Below, piece after piece: positions 36,937-45,900 of a DNA stretch of 58,114 nucleotides (the first letter of the stretch is position 1; each line of letters opens with the position of its first letter). The DNA is from Candidatus Coatesbacteria bacterium. Lineage in GTDB: Bacteria; RBG-13-66-14. A program made the position numbers and the translations under genes. The stretch is taken from the NCBI GenBank assembly GCA_014728225.1, contig WJLX01000179.1:1-58114 (forward strand), read 5' to 3'. The notes under the pieces were generated by a model. That model saw only the letters and a list, made by a program, of their open reading frames with translations. It made no database searches and was not told the origin of the DNA.

Positions 36937-37785
36937 ATGTCCGAGAAGCAACCGACAACCGTCAAGAAAGCCCGCCCCCGCCTGCTGAATAGTTTCGCCC
37001 GGGAGGCCAAGGCTTCCTACGCCTTCGTCGAACGCAACTTCAACCTCGTCAAACGTTACATCAACTGGGAGATCGTCTTCCTGGCCTACACCATCGTCAA
37101 CACCCTGACCATCGGCCTGATCGCCGTCGGTCAGCCCGGCGCGGACCGGGTGCTCTACCTCGTGGTGGGGGCGCTGCTCTGGAGTTACCTGTCGGTACTC
37201 TTCGAGGTGGTCAGCGAGGACGTGGCCTGGGAGCGCTGGGAAGGGACCATCGAGTACACCTTCATGGCCCCGGTGACCCGGCTGACCCGCCTCGGCGGCA
37301 CCTGCTTCTTCGCCGCGGTCTACGGCCTGCTGCGCACGGCCATCGTGCTGGGCGTGGTGGTGCTGTTCTTCGACCTCTCCCTGGCCGGAGCCAATATCGG
37401 CGCCTTCATGATCGTGCTGGCCTCGTCCAGCTTCGCCTTCATGGGGTTGGGCATCATCGCCGCCGTGCTGCCGCTGATCAGCCCGGAGAAGGGCGCCCAG
37501 GCGACGCACATCATCCAGGCGCTGATCCTGCTGGTCTCCGGCGTCTACTACGAGATCGACGTCCTGCCGGCCTGGCTGCGGCCGCTGTCCTACGTCAGCC
37601 CGGCGACCTACACCCTGCGGGCCAGCCGCGCCGCCCTGCTCGACGGCGCCGGGCTGGAAAGCCTGTGGGGCGACATCCTGATCCTGCTGGGCATGGGGGT
37701 GGCGCTGATACCGCTGGGCCTGTGGATCTTCGGCCTGGCCGAGCGCCACGCCAAGCGCACCGGCAAGCTCAAACGCAGCGGCTGA
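36937..37785 (+). CDS. ABC-2 type exporter permease
   Basis: A 282-residue membrane protein with about six hydrophobic segments, including EIVFLAYTIVNTLTIGLIAV, VLYLVVGALLWSYLSVLF, TAIVLGVVVLFF and ILILLGMGVALIPLGLWIF. The block IQALILLVSGVYYEIDVLPAWLRPLSYVSPATYTLRASR is characteristic of ABC-2 permeases. The ATG at 36937 follows GGGAGG; the frame opens earlier but that stretch is the spacer after the ATPase gene. The exported substrate is unknown. Confidence 0.9.
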   Translation: MSEKQPTTVKKARPRLLNSFAREAKASYAFVERNFNLVKRYINWEIVFLAYTIVNTLTIGLIAVGQPGADRVLYLVVGALLWSYLSVLFEVVSEDVAWERWEGTIEYTFMAPVTRLTRLGGTCFFAAVYGLLRTAIVLGVVVLFFDLSLAGANIGAFMIVLASSSFAFMGLGIIAAVLPLISPEKGAQATHIIQALILLVSGVYYEIDVLPAWLRPLSYVSPATYTLRASRAALLDGAGLESLWGDILILLGMGVALIPLGLWIFGLAERHAKRTGKLKRSG

Positions 37786-37801
37786 AGAAAAACCGCTGGA
37801 A

Positions 37802-37830
37802 CTGAAACCGGCGCCAATTTCTTGTATCTT
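37802..37830 (+). promoter_or_regulatory. Candidate promoter for the micro-ORF transcript
   Basis: CTGAAA (37802-37807), a 17-base spacer and TATCTT (37825-37830) lie 55 bases before micro-ORF 2. With the hairpin at 38238-38265 this would delimit a transcript of about 430 bases holding micro-ORFs 2-4. Confidence 0.4.
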
Positions 37831-37885
37831 ATAGAGACACAGGGGGAGATGAAGGCCCCCGACAACCGCGGAAAGGAGGGCAACC

Positions 37886-37957
37886 ATGAAGCTCACCAAG
37901 TTCAAGCAGCGCCGGAGCGTGCGCACCGTCGGCCTCTACGGCTTACGTACGCCATAA
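37886..37957 (+). CDS. Micro-ORF 2 (23 residues) ending LYGLRTP
   Basis: AAAGGAGGG lies six bases before the ATG. The basic peptide MKLTKFKQRRSVRTVGLYGLRTP ends in a TAA at 37955-37957. Its last seven codons plus stop recur in micro-ORF 3 with only synonymous changes. No family is recognised. It may be a precursor of a small secreted or modified peptide for the adjacent ABC exporter. Confidence 0.5.
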   Translation: MKLTKFKQRRSVRTVGLYGLRTP

Positions 37958-37973
37958 CGGATCGTGCGCGGCG

Positions 37974-38048
37974 GTGACGCTGAAAACGGCGATTGCCGTC
38001 GACGCGATCCGGCGGAGGCACTGCCTCTACGGCTTACGCACGCCGTAG
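37974..38048 (+). CDS. Micro-ORF 3 (24 residues) ending LYGLRTP
   Basis: GTG 37974 opens a frame, MTLKTAIAVDAIRRRHC then LYGLRTP, ending in TAG. The last eight codons (38025-38048) differ from those of micro-ORF 2 at three bases: CGT/CGC, CCA/CCG and TAA/TAG. All are silent. The ribosome-binding site is weak. The DNA also contains a CTACGGC/GCCGTAG inverted repeat that is not conserved in micro-ORF 2. Confidence 0.4.
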   Translation: MTLKTAIAVDAIRRRHCLYGLRTP

Positions 38049-38100
38049 CGGGTCGCCCACAATAAACCTGAACCACCAACTCCACTCCAAGGAGATAAGC

Positions 38101-38205
38101 ATGTATCCCTTCGACGATTTGAGTCTCGCCCGCCAGCAGGACCTCGAAGCCCTGTTCAGCAACCTGAGCAGCATCGACGGCGGCGACGAGAAGGAAAACC
38201 TCTAG
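38101..38205 (+). CDS. Micro-ORF 4 (34 residues) with a double-glycine-like motif
   Basis: AAGGAG lies seven bases before the ATG. The acidic peptide begins MYPFDDLSLARQQ and contains LEALFSNLSSIDGG followed by DEKENL. The LSSIDGG part resembles the double-glycine cleavage site of bacteriocin-type leaders, with isoleucine at -4 and leucine at -7. The neighbouring ABC exporter has no C39 peptidase domain and the presumed core would be only six residues, so this reading is tentative. Confidence 0.5.
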   Translation: MYPFDDLSLARQQDLEALFSNLSSIDGGDEKENL

Positions 38206-38237
38206 TCCGCCTCAAGAAGCGAACGTAAACACGGAAA

Positions 38238-38265
38238 ACCGGCGGGGTTTCGCGACCCCGCCGGT
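38238..38265 (+). terminator. Hairpin after the micro-ORFs
   Basis: A perfect 11-bp stem (ACCGGCGGGGT / ACCCCGCCGGT) with a TTCGCG loop. On the minus strand it is followed by TTTTCC, so it may act in both directions. Confidence 0.6.
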
Positions 38266-38382
38266 CGTACTATGGCTCTGCCGGATTGTCGTAGGGGCGG
38301 CCGTCCGCAGCCGCCCGCTGCTTTACCCAGCCGACGGGGTGCCCGAGCCCCCGACCGGCGGGGCGGGACGGGGCTTCGCCCA

Positions 38383-38452
38383 GGGCCGGCGCGGTTGTTG
38401 CGCCGGGTTCTCCCGCCGGGGAGAACCCGGCCTGCAAGAACCGTGACGGCCC
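38383..38452. repeat. Palindromic intergenic repeat, copy R6 (diverged)
   Basis: Arms at 38383-38401 (GGGCCGGCGCGGTTGTTGC) and 38434-38452 (GCAAGAACCGTGACGGCCC) surround an inner stem CCGGGTTCTC...GAGAACCCGG. It lies between the convergent micro-ORF transcript and the activator gene. Confidence 0.75.
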
Positions 38453-38476
38453 GGGGGTGGGCGCTGCGCCTTACGG

Positions 38477-39289
38477 TTATCCGTCAGCGGTTGCCCGACG
38501 CTCCCGGCAGAGCAGCGCGGCGCCCAGGGCGCCGACGAACTGCGGCTCGCTCAGCACGACGGGGCGGACGCCCAGCGCCGCGCCCAGGGCCTCGACCACG
38601 GCGGGGTTGAGCGCCACGCCGCCGGAGAGGGCGACGCTCTCCCGCAGCCCGACCTTGCGGGCCATCCCCGAAACGCGCTCGGCGACGGCCTCGACCAGGC
38701 CGCGGGCGATTGCGGCGCGCGGGGCGCCCCGGGCCAGCAGACCGATGACCTCGCTCTCGGCGAAGACGGTGCACATGCTATTGATGCGGCTGGCTCTTTC
38801 CGCCTTCAGGGCCAGGTTGGAGAAGCGCTCGAGGTCCGTTTCCAGGGCTCGGGCCATCACCTCGAGGAAGCGCCCGGTGCCGGCGGCGCAACGATCGTTC
38901 ATCACGAAGCGCAGCACGGAACCTTCGGCACCCACGGCGACGGCCTTGGTGTCCTGGCCGCCGATGTCGATCAGGGTCAGCTCGGCCCGTCGCAGGGCGA
39001 AGGCCCCCCGGGCGTGGCAGGTGATCTCGGTGATCCGCTCGCCGGCGAAGCCGACGAGTTCGCGCCCGTAGCCCGTGGCGGCGACGGACGCCCCGTCGGG
39101 GTCGTCGAGGCCGGCCGCGGCCAGCGCCTGACGGGCCGCCCGCTCCCCGGAAACCCCCGTCGGGATCACGCCCCGGCCGAGGACGGCTCCGGCGGCGTCC
39201 ACCACGACGGCCTTGGTCGCCGTCGATCCCACGTCGACGCCGGCGAAGGCGCGGGGGGACCGGGCGGTCCCCCCGTCGTCACCGCTCAC
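38477..39289 (-). CDS. ATP-dependent activator of a 2-hydroxyacyl-CoA dehydratase/double-cubane reductase
   Basis: A 270-residue BadF/BadG/HgdC-type ASKHA ATPase. It shows AGVDVGSTATKAVVVD (phosphate 1), TGYGRELV, LIDIGGQDTKA, the two cluster-binding cysteines in NDRCAAGTGRFLE and SMCTVFAESE, and ALSGGVALNPAV. Such proteins are [4Fe-4S] homodimers that inject a low-potential electron into their partner using ATP. GTG 39289 overlaps the TGA of the upstream reductase gene, which is its evident partner. Confidence 0.9.
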   Translation of the reverse strand: MSGDDGGTARSPRAFAGVDVGSTATKAVVVDAAGAVLGRGVIPTGVSGERAARQALAAAGLDDPDGASVAATGYGRELVGFAGERITEITCHARGAFALRRAELTLIDIGGQDTKAVAVGAEGSVLRFVMNDRCAAGTGRFLEVMARALETDLERFSNLALKAERASRINSMCTVFAESEVIGLLARGAPRAAIARGLVEAVAERVSGMARKVGLRESVALSGGVALNPAVVEALGAALGVRPVVLSEPQFVGALGAALLCRERRATADG

Positions 39290-40557
39290 AGCGACTCCAC
39301 GAAGGCGTCGATGCGCGTCTTGAGCTGCTCGACGTCGCCCATGCTGTAGTCGCTCTCCAGGGAGAGCAGGGGGATGCCCTCCCGCTCCAGCCGGTCGCGG
39401 ACCAGCTTATCCTCGACCAGGTAGGGGGTGCAGAAGGAGAGGGTGTAGTTGATCACCCCCCGGGCGCCCGAGGCCCCGGCCAGCTCGACGATGTCGTCCA
39501 GGCGCTCGGTGTTGGGGGTGAAGCAGGCGCAGTGGATGTTGAAGTAGCGCCGGGCGAGCGCCTCGAGCATGCCGTCCAGATCGGCGGCGTCCTCGTCGAC
39601 CAGCTCGCTGTAGTATCGGCTGCCGACGCAGCTCTCCTCAGCCACGATGACCCGTTGCGGTCCCTCGACGACGTGGTGCAGCTTCCAGTTGGGGATGGCG
39701 TAGGGGGTGCCCGAGGTCATCAACGGCACGGCGTCGGCGGCGAAGGGGCTCTCGCCCCGGCCGACGCGGGCCTCGACCTCGTCGGCCAGCTTGGTCACCG
39801 AGGCGGTGAAGCGCGCGGGATCGTCGTAGAAGGCGATCTGGTTGATCAGCAGGGCGTCCTTGCCGCTGATGGGCACGGGGCGTCGCCAGCGCAGCTTATT
39901 GAGCCGCTGCAAGGCGCGGCGCTTGTTGTTGTGCAGCTCGATGGCCGCCCGCAGTTTTTCCGCGGTCAGCTTGTTGCCGGTCAGCTCCTCGAGGTAGTCG
40001 ACGAAGGCGGACAGTTCGGCCCGCCAGAGCTTGAAGGTCTCGTCGTTCTTGCGGTGGGGGATCTCCAGCACCCGCACCGGGTGTTTCTCGCCCAGGACCT
40101 CGTAGGCCTTGGTTTTACCATCGCAAGTTGTTTCACCGATGATGACGTCGGTGGCCTCGAAGTAGGGGCAGATCATCCCGGCCTTGAAGCCGTAGAAGCT
40201 CTTGATCAGCGGGCAGAGATTGCGCGGCAGATCGACCTCGGCGTCGGGAATGGAGAAGTCCGTTCCGGCGCAGAGTCCGACGCCGATGGCCTCGAGGGCG
40301 GTCAGCAGCTCGTCGGGGACATAGAGACAGAAGGTGCCGACGACCTTGCCGCCGGCGGCCTTGTGCTCGAGCAGCTCCTTGATCCGCAGGCCGTGGATTT
40401 CGCTGATGACGAAATCGAAGTAGTCCATGGCCGCGGGGCGCTGGTCCTGCTGGAGGTAGACGGCGGGATAGAACTCGTTGAGGATCCCGAGCAGCCGGTC
40501 GTGCTTGTCGAGATCCAGGCCGAGCTTCCGCCACATGGGGTGGTGGTCTTCGGGCAT
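39286..40557 (-). CDS. Double-cubane-cluster-containing anaerobic reductase (HgdB/YjiM family)
   Basis: A 423-residue protein of the 2-hydroxyacyl-CoA dehydratase subunit D family. Cysteine motifs include GTFCLYVPDELL, LCAGTDFSIPDAE, RNLCPLIKSFYGFK, MICPYFEATDVIIGETTCDGKTK, EESCVGSRYY and SFCTPY. The CP-x-ATD...GETTCDGK block fits the YjiM-like group whose characterised member carries a double-cubane [8Fe-9S] cluster and reduces small molecules. Its physiological substrate is unknown, and it implies anaerobic metabolism. An 11-bp hairpin covers its ribosome-binding site. Confidence 0.85.
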   Translation of the reverse strand: MPEDHHPMWRKLGLDLDKHDRLLGILNEFYPAVYLQQDQRPAAMDYFDFVISEIHGLRIKELLEHKAAGGKVVGTFCLYVPDELLTALEAIGVGLCAGTDFSIPDAEVDLPRNLCPLIKSFYGFKAGMICPYFEATDVIIGETTCDGKTKAYEVLGEKHPVRVLEIPHRKNDETFKLWRAELSAFVDYLEELTGNKLTAEKLRAAIELHNNKRRALQRLNKLRWRRPVPISGKDALLINQIAFYDDPARFTASVTKLADEVEARVGRGESPFAADAVPLMTSGTPYAIPNWKLHHVVEGPQRVIVAEESCVGSRYYSELVDEDAADLDGMLEALARRYFNIHCACFTPNTERLDDIVELAGASGARGVINYTLSFCTPYLVEDKLVRDRLEREGIPLLSLESDYSMGDVEQLKTRIDAFVESL

Positions 40558-40563
40558 CGAAAC

Positions 40564-40603
40564 AACCTCCTCGGTACGGGTGGGGACGGTGGCCGAGGAG
40601 GTT
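40564..40603 (-). promoter_or_regulatory. Hairpin sequestering the reductase ribosome-binding site
   Basis: On the minus strand AACCTCCTCGG (40603-40593) is the perfect complement of CCGAGGAGGTT (40574-40564). The latter contains the AGGAGG eight bases before the ATG at 40557. The 11-bp stem would hide the Shine-Dalgarno sequence and makes the 230-base leader a candidate translational switch. Confidence 0.65.
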
Positions 40604-40789
40604 GACGACGGGAGGCCGGGTGGTTCACCCGGGAACCCGGACGACGTACCCCGTCGGCCCGGCGAAACTTGCGCGGGCGGCCCGCTCCGAGCCGCCGACG
40701 GCGCACGTTCAGGTGCGCCGCGTCGCGACCTGGGCTCAGGTGCGGTGGTACATCGTCACTCCCGGGTTGGGTTGGTACGAGGCTCGACT

Positions 40790-40818
40790 AGTTTATTATC
40801 CCTTTGCAATACTGTCAA
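40790..40818 (-). promoter_or_regulatory. Sigma70-type promoter for the reductase-activator operon
   Basis: On the minus strand a perfect TTGACA (40818-40813), a 17-base spacer and TAAACT (40795-40790). The transcript would have a leader of about 228 bases that is rich in GC hairpins. Nothing else is seen in the 40558-40926 gap. Confidence 0.65.
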
Positions 40819-40926
40819 CGGCGATGGGAAAACCGCAGCCTCTACTAATCCGCCGGGATGAACTCGGGCCGTTGTTCCGTCGTGGGGACCGGACGACCGG
40901 GCGGCCCGTGTCGCCTCGATATGACA

Positions 40927-40949
40927 ACGGCGGAGAGTATCTCCGCCGT
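40927..40949 (-). terminator. Hairpin after the ABC-F gene
   Basis: A perfect 10-bp stem (ACGGCGGAGA / TCTCCGCCGT) with a 3-base loop lies 35 bases after the ABC-F stop. No T-run. Confidence 0.55.
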
Positions 40950-40984
40950 GCAGGGTGTTGCCGCGGTTTCGGTCCGGGGGCCGC

Positions 40985-42601
40985 TCAGCCCGTCGCCCGG
41001 CGGCCCGAGCCCGGAGCGTAGTAGTCCTCCAGCTCGGCGATGCCGATCAGTTCCTGCTCCGGCAGCACCAGCACCCGCTCGACGCCGATGTGGCGCAGGA
41101 AGTAGCGGTCGTGGGAGACGACGAGGGCGGCGCCGTCGTACTCGATCAGGGCGCGCTCCATCGACTCCCGGGCCCAGAAGTCGAGGTGGTTGGTCGGTTC
41201 GTCGAGGAGCAGCAGGTTGCGATCCAGGCAGACGAGCTGGGCCAGGGTCAAGCGGGTCTTCTCGCCCTGGCTGAGCACGCCGACGGGCTTCTCCACGTCC
41301 TCGGCGCCGAAGTCGAAGCGGGCCAGATGGGAGCGGGCGGCGGTCAGCCGCAGCCCGGTGACCTCTTGCAGCTCCTCGAGGACGCCGGCCTCGGGGTCCA
41401 GGGTGTCGTGCTCCTGGGCCAGGTAGCCCAGCCGGACGTTGAGCCCCAGCTCGACGTAGCCCTTGCGGGGCTGGAGGGCGCCGGTGGCCAGGCGCAACAG
41501 GGTGGTCTTGCCCGAGCCGTTGGGGCCGACGACGGCCAGGCGCTCCCCGCGGCGCAGCTCGAGGTCCAGTTTGCGCAGGATCATCCGCGGCCCGTAGCCC
41601 GCCGTCACTCCGGCGTAACGCAGCGTCCACTCCCCGGGGCGGGTGGAGCGGCGGAAGCCGAAATCCGGTCCCCGGCGCTCGGCCAGGACGCTGACGGGCT
41701 CGAGGCGGGCCAGCTTGCGTTCGCGGTCGTGAGCCTGGGTGGAGCGGTTGCCGGCTTTGTACCGGCGGACGTAGGCCTCGAGCTTGGCCCGCTCCTCGGC
41801 CCGGGCGGCGGCCTGTTTGAGCTGCAGCTCACGGCGGCGGCGGCGCTGCTCGACGTAGGCCGAGTAGTTGCCGCGGAACAGGTGGGCGGAGGCGCTCTCG
41901 GGTTCGATCTCCAGCACGCGGTTCGCCAAACGGTCGATAAAGGCCCGATCATGGCTGACGATGATCAGCGCGGCCTCGCTGCGCCAGAGGTAACGCTCCA
42001 GCCAGGTCACCGCCGGCAGGTCGAGGTGATTGGTCGGCTCGTCGAGGATGAGGAGTGTCGGCTCGCCCAGCAGCAGCCGAGCCAGGGCGAGTTTCGTCTT
42101 CTGGCCGCCGGAGAGGGTGCTCAGGGGTCGGCCGTGCTTGACTTTGCCCAGGCCCAGGCCGGAGAGCACCCGGCGGACCCGGTGCTCGAGCTCGTAGCCA
42201 CCTCGTTTGTCGAAGCGCTCGGTCAGCCGTTCGAGGCGGCGCAGCAGTTTGGCGGTGTAGCTGCGATCACCGGCGTAGCGGCCCAGCTCCCTGTGCAGCT
42301 TCTCGATCTTGCGCCCCAGCTCCTCGAGCCGGGCGAAATCACGCGAGACGTAGGCGCCGACGGTGACGTGGGACGGTTCCCGCAGCACCTGGGGCAGGTA
42401 GCCGAGGACTTCGTTTTTGGAAAGTTCGACGGCGCCCTCGTCGGGTTCGCGGTCGCCGACGAGCATCTCCAGCAGGGTGGTCTTGCCGCAGCCGTTGGGG
42501 CCGACGACGGCCAGGCGTTCGCCGGCGGGCAGGTCGAAGGACACCCCGGTGTAGAGCGGGGTGTTGCCGACGTAGGCGGCGAGGTCGACGGCGCGTAGCA
42601 T
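40985..42601 (-). CDS. ABC-F family ATPase (translation-associated)
   Basis: A 538-residue soluble protein with two ABC domains and no membrane segments. Domain 1 has GPNGCGKTT, LSGGQKTK and LLILDEPTNHLD; domain 2 has GPNGSGKTT, LSQGEKTR and LLLLDEPTNHLD. A basic linker of about 80 residues (YVEQRRRRRELQLKQAAARAEERAK...) lies between them. ABC-F proteins act on the ribosome and include EttA-like factors and antibiotic-resistance proteins; which subgroup this is cannot be decided. The ATG at 42601 follows GGAAG. The upstream open frame runs through palindrome R7 and is rejected. Confidence 0.92.
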   Translation of the reverse strand: MLRAVDLAAYVGNTPLYTGVSFDLPAGERLAVVGPNGCGKTTLLEMLVGDREPDEGAVELSKNEVLGYLPQVLREPSHVTVGAYVSRDFARLEELGRKIEKLHRELGRYAGDRSYTAKLLRRLERLTERFDKRGGYELEHRVRRVLSGLGLGKVKHGRPLSTLSGGQKTKLALARLLLGEPTLLILDEPTNHLDLPAVTWLERYLWRSEAALIIVSHDRAFIDRLANRVLEIEPESASAHLFRGNYSAYVEQRRRRRELQLKQAAARAEERAKLEAYVRRYKAGNRSTQAHDRERKLARLEPVSVLAERRGPDFGFRRSTRPGEWTLRYAGVTAGYGPRMILRKLDLELRRGERLAVVGPNGSGKTTLLRLATGALQPRKGYVELGLNVRLGYLAQEHDTLDPEAGVLEELQEVTGLRLTAARSHLARFDFGAEDVEKPVGVLSQGEKTRLTLAQLVCLDRNLLLLDEPTNHLDFWARESMERALIEYDGAALVVSHDRYFLRHIGVERVLVLPEQELIGIAELEDYYAPGSGRRATG

Positions 42602-42683
42602 GGCGCTTCCAAGGAAAGTGTTTGCGGAGGGCGATGATACAGCAGCGGGACTCCCGGGGGCAAGGGTCGGGGTGTTCGGCGCC

Positions 42684-42762
42684 GGGCCGTCACGGTTCGT
42701 TGCAGGCCGAGCCGAGTCGGTCTCGCGACCGGCTCGGCTCGGCGCAAGAACCTTGCCGGCCC
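42684..42762. repeat. Palindromic intergenic repeat, copy R7 (diverged)
   Basis: Arms at 42684-42703 (GGGCCGTCACGGTTCGTTGC) and 42744-42762 (GCAAGAACCTTGCCGGCCC) with an inner stem built of GAGCCGAG-type repeats. It lies between two minus-strand genes, just upstream of the ABC-F start. Confidence 0.72.
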
Positions 42763-42887
42763 TCATTCGTCGCGCATTTGCGGCGCTCGGGCCTGCCGGG
42801 CGAGCGGCTCGCCGGGGCGTTGAAGCGGTGGGGCTCCAGGCCCCCCTGCGTCAAGGGTACTGTCTACAGCGGTCCACGTAGGGCGGA

Positions 42888-42938
42888 CCCGTTGCGGTCC
42901 GCCGTGGAATTGACGGGCCGACCCAGGGGTCGACCCGT
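42888..42938 (-). terminator. Two hairpins after the large secreted protein gene
   Basis: 42913-42938 is a 12-bp stem with one mismatch (ACGGGCCGACCC / GGGTCGACCCGT), and 42888-42905 is GGCGGACC...GGTCCGCC. Both lie 30-80 bases beyond the stop of the gene at 42970-46530. Confidence 0.5.
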
Positions 42939-42969
42939 TCAGATATGTGTCGCTGCTACAGCATTCCGC

Positions 42970-45900
42970 TCAGCGTTCGACGACCAGGCGGCGGGTCAGG
43001 CGGGCGTCGTCGCAACTGAGGCGGTAGAGGTAGACGCCGGGGGCGACGGCGTTGGTGTCCCAGGCCGCGGCGTGACGTCCAGCGGTCTGCTCGCCGGAGT
43101 GCAGGGTGGCCACGCGGCGGCCGGCGATATCGTAGACGGCCAGTTCGACGTTGCCGGAGTGGGGCAGCTCGTACTCGATGCGCACCAGACCGGCGGCGGG
43201 GTTGGGGTAGCTCTGGGCCAGGGTGAAGCGGTCGGCGACGTATTCGCCGTCCAGGTACTCGGCGGTGCCGACGTGGACGTTAAAGGGCAGCCCGCTGGAG
43301 GTCAGGGCCTCGTCGATGGTCAGGCGGGACTGGGCCAGCAGGTCGATGACGCGGCCGTCGGGCAGTTCGAGCAGGGCGCCGAAGCCGGCGGGCCAGCCGT
43401 TCTCGATGTCCCAGCTCAGCTCGGCGGGACCGGCGGCCTGTAGGTGGAAGCTGTAGCTCGACCCGTCGTCGAAGGGGCGGCGCAGGTCGGTGGCGTAGCG
43501 CCCGCGGTGGCTGGGCCAGTCGTCGTGTTCGAACCACAGCAGGGGCCGCTCGCCGAGGTTGGGCGGCTCGTGGCGTTCGAGGGCGTCGTGATAGTCGCCG
43601 GCGGCGGGGTCGACGCCGAGAAGGTGCCGACGGTCGGCGGCCGCGCCGTCGCTCAGGGAGAAGGCGATGCGCCAGCGGCGGGGATCGCCCCAGCCGTCGC
43701 CGTGGTCGGCCCGGGAGCTGACCAGGGGCGGGGATGCGTCGCCGTTACCGGGGACGCTCAGCGTCGGGGTCAGCGAGCGGGTCAGGTCGGGCAGAGCGCC
43801 GCCGCTGGGTCGCGAACCGGGCGTGAGCGGCGCGGAGCCGTCGCCTCCGCCGGTGCCGCCGGGATCACTGGCGATGGCGGGGACGTAGAGGATGTCCTCG
43901 CCGTCGGACCAGACCCAGTAGCCGACGCCGGTCAGCAGGTGGGAGTCCTCGTCGTAGTCGCTGCCGTTCCAGGTCAGCGGCGGCTCGACGGTGTTGGTGT
44001 CCTCGAGGTGGTAACAGTCCTCCCAGGCGACGAAGAAGCTGTAGGGGGCGCCGATCAGGTTCCAGCCGGCCTGGAGGGGGATCATGTGCGGGTCGGCGGG
44101 GTCGGGCTTCAGGCCGGTGCCGTCCTCGATGTCGAGGGAGTCGCAGCCGTCGCGGACGATCAGCCACAGTCCGTCGCCGGGCTTCAGGGCGAAGTTGTCG
44201 GCTCCGGGGTCGTACTCGAAGTACTGTTGGGCGGCGGCGTCCCAGCCGAAGACGCGCCAGTCGGCGGCGTCGTAGGGGCCGAAGTCGTCGGCGAATTGGC
44301 TCTGTGGGTCGTCGGCGTCGGTCGGGAACTCGAAGGGGTTGGACATCATCCGGTAGGCGGAGACGTCGTCACCGGCGGGAATGTCGACGTCGTCGGGAAC
44401 GAAGACGTCGCAGTGCACCCGGGCGTGGAGGTGGGTGCCGTCGGAGAAGTTCTCCGGGTACCAGGAGTGGCCGCCTTCGGGGCTGACGGCGTGGAAGCCG
44501 TAGGCGATGCCGTCGGTGCTCACCTGGGCGGCGGACAGGGTGTACCGCCAGCCGTCGACGTCCTCGGTCATGGCGAAGCTGCCGAAGTCCGTCGTCCCGC
44601 CGTAGGCCCAGTAGATCTCGCAACTGTCGACGTTCTCATCGGGCATGAAGGTGCAGGTGATCTCGTTGTCCTGCGCGTACTCCAGGGTCTCGATGAACTG
44701 GTGACCGGCGTCGAACTCGGGTCCCTGGGGTCCGAAGTTACCGGTGATGGTGATGGCGCCGTTGATCGGGTTGCTCGACAGGTCGTAGAACTTGCTGGGG
44801 GCGTTGGAGAAGTCGATGATGTCGCCGACCTCGACGGTGGGGGCGCCGCCGCCCGTCGAGAGGTAGACCAGCAGGGTGTCGTTGCCGACGTGGTTGTAGC
44901 CCCAAACGGCGCTCTGGATCTGGCCGTTGCCGTCGGTCCAAGTGTGGCCGCCCTCCAGGGGCAGGTAAGCGTCGATATTCGCGCCGTCGATGGCCGGCGG
45001 GCCGTCGATCTGCTCGCTGAAGACGATCTCGACCCAGTCGCCGTCCTGGATACCCTGGGTGTCGTCGTAGGCGAAGGCCTCGGCGCTGTCGGGGAAGGGG
45101 GTGTCGTCGGCGTCGACGGTCAGGAAATGCTTGAACAGTGACCAGGTTTGCTGATCGGCGTCGTCGGTGGCGATGACGTTCCACCAGTACTCGCCGTCGT
45201 GGAGGGCCTCGTCGACGGTGGGGATGTAGATCGTCGAGACGTCGGCGTCGAACTCATGCAACAGGGTCTCCATCGTCTCGTCGAGGGCCAGGCGCAGCGT
45301 GTAGTAAACATCGCCGCCCTCGAAGTCCATACTGCTCTCCCACTCGAAGGTCGGGGTGTCCGTGGTGACCGTGGCGCCGTCGACAGGGGAGGTCAGTTTG
45401 AAAAAATCGGGGGGGAAGTTGTCGCAGTAGATCAGCTCGATGGTGTCGTCGTAGGTTCCCTGGTTGTGGTAGTGGACGATGTAGGGATGGCCGGTGATGT
45501 CGAGGGCGAAGTCCAGCAGGTAGTTCTCGCCCTCGGCTCCGCCGAGGTGGGTGGTGTACCACCGGGCACCGTCGAAGCGGGCGTGGTAGAAGGCGGGGCC
45601 GCCGCCGTCGTCGGCGGTGAAGACCACCTGGGGCAGGTCCTGGACCGGACCCTGGTGGACGTCGAGGGCGATCGAGCCCAGGGGGAAGGTGTGGCTGCCG
45701 GCGGAATAGATCTCGTCGACCTGGAACCAGCTGCCCATCGAGTCCGCATCGGCGGAAAAGACCTCCAGGTTGTCGGTGCCTTCATTGTAGTAGGCGACGA
45801 AGAGCTGATTCTGACCGCCGTCGGCGTCGTACTGACGGTTGCAGAGCGAGCCCGGATTGACCATGGCGCCGCTGCCGCTGAAGTCGATTTCACTCTCGTA

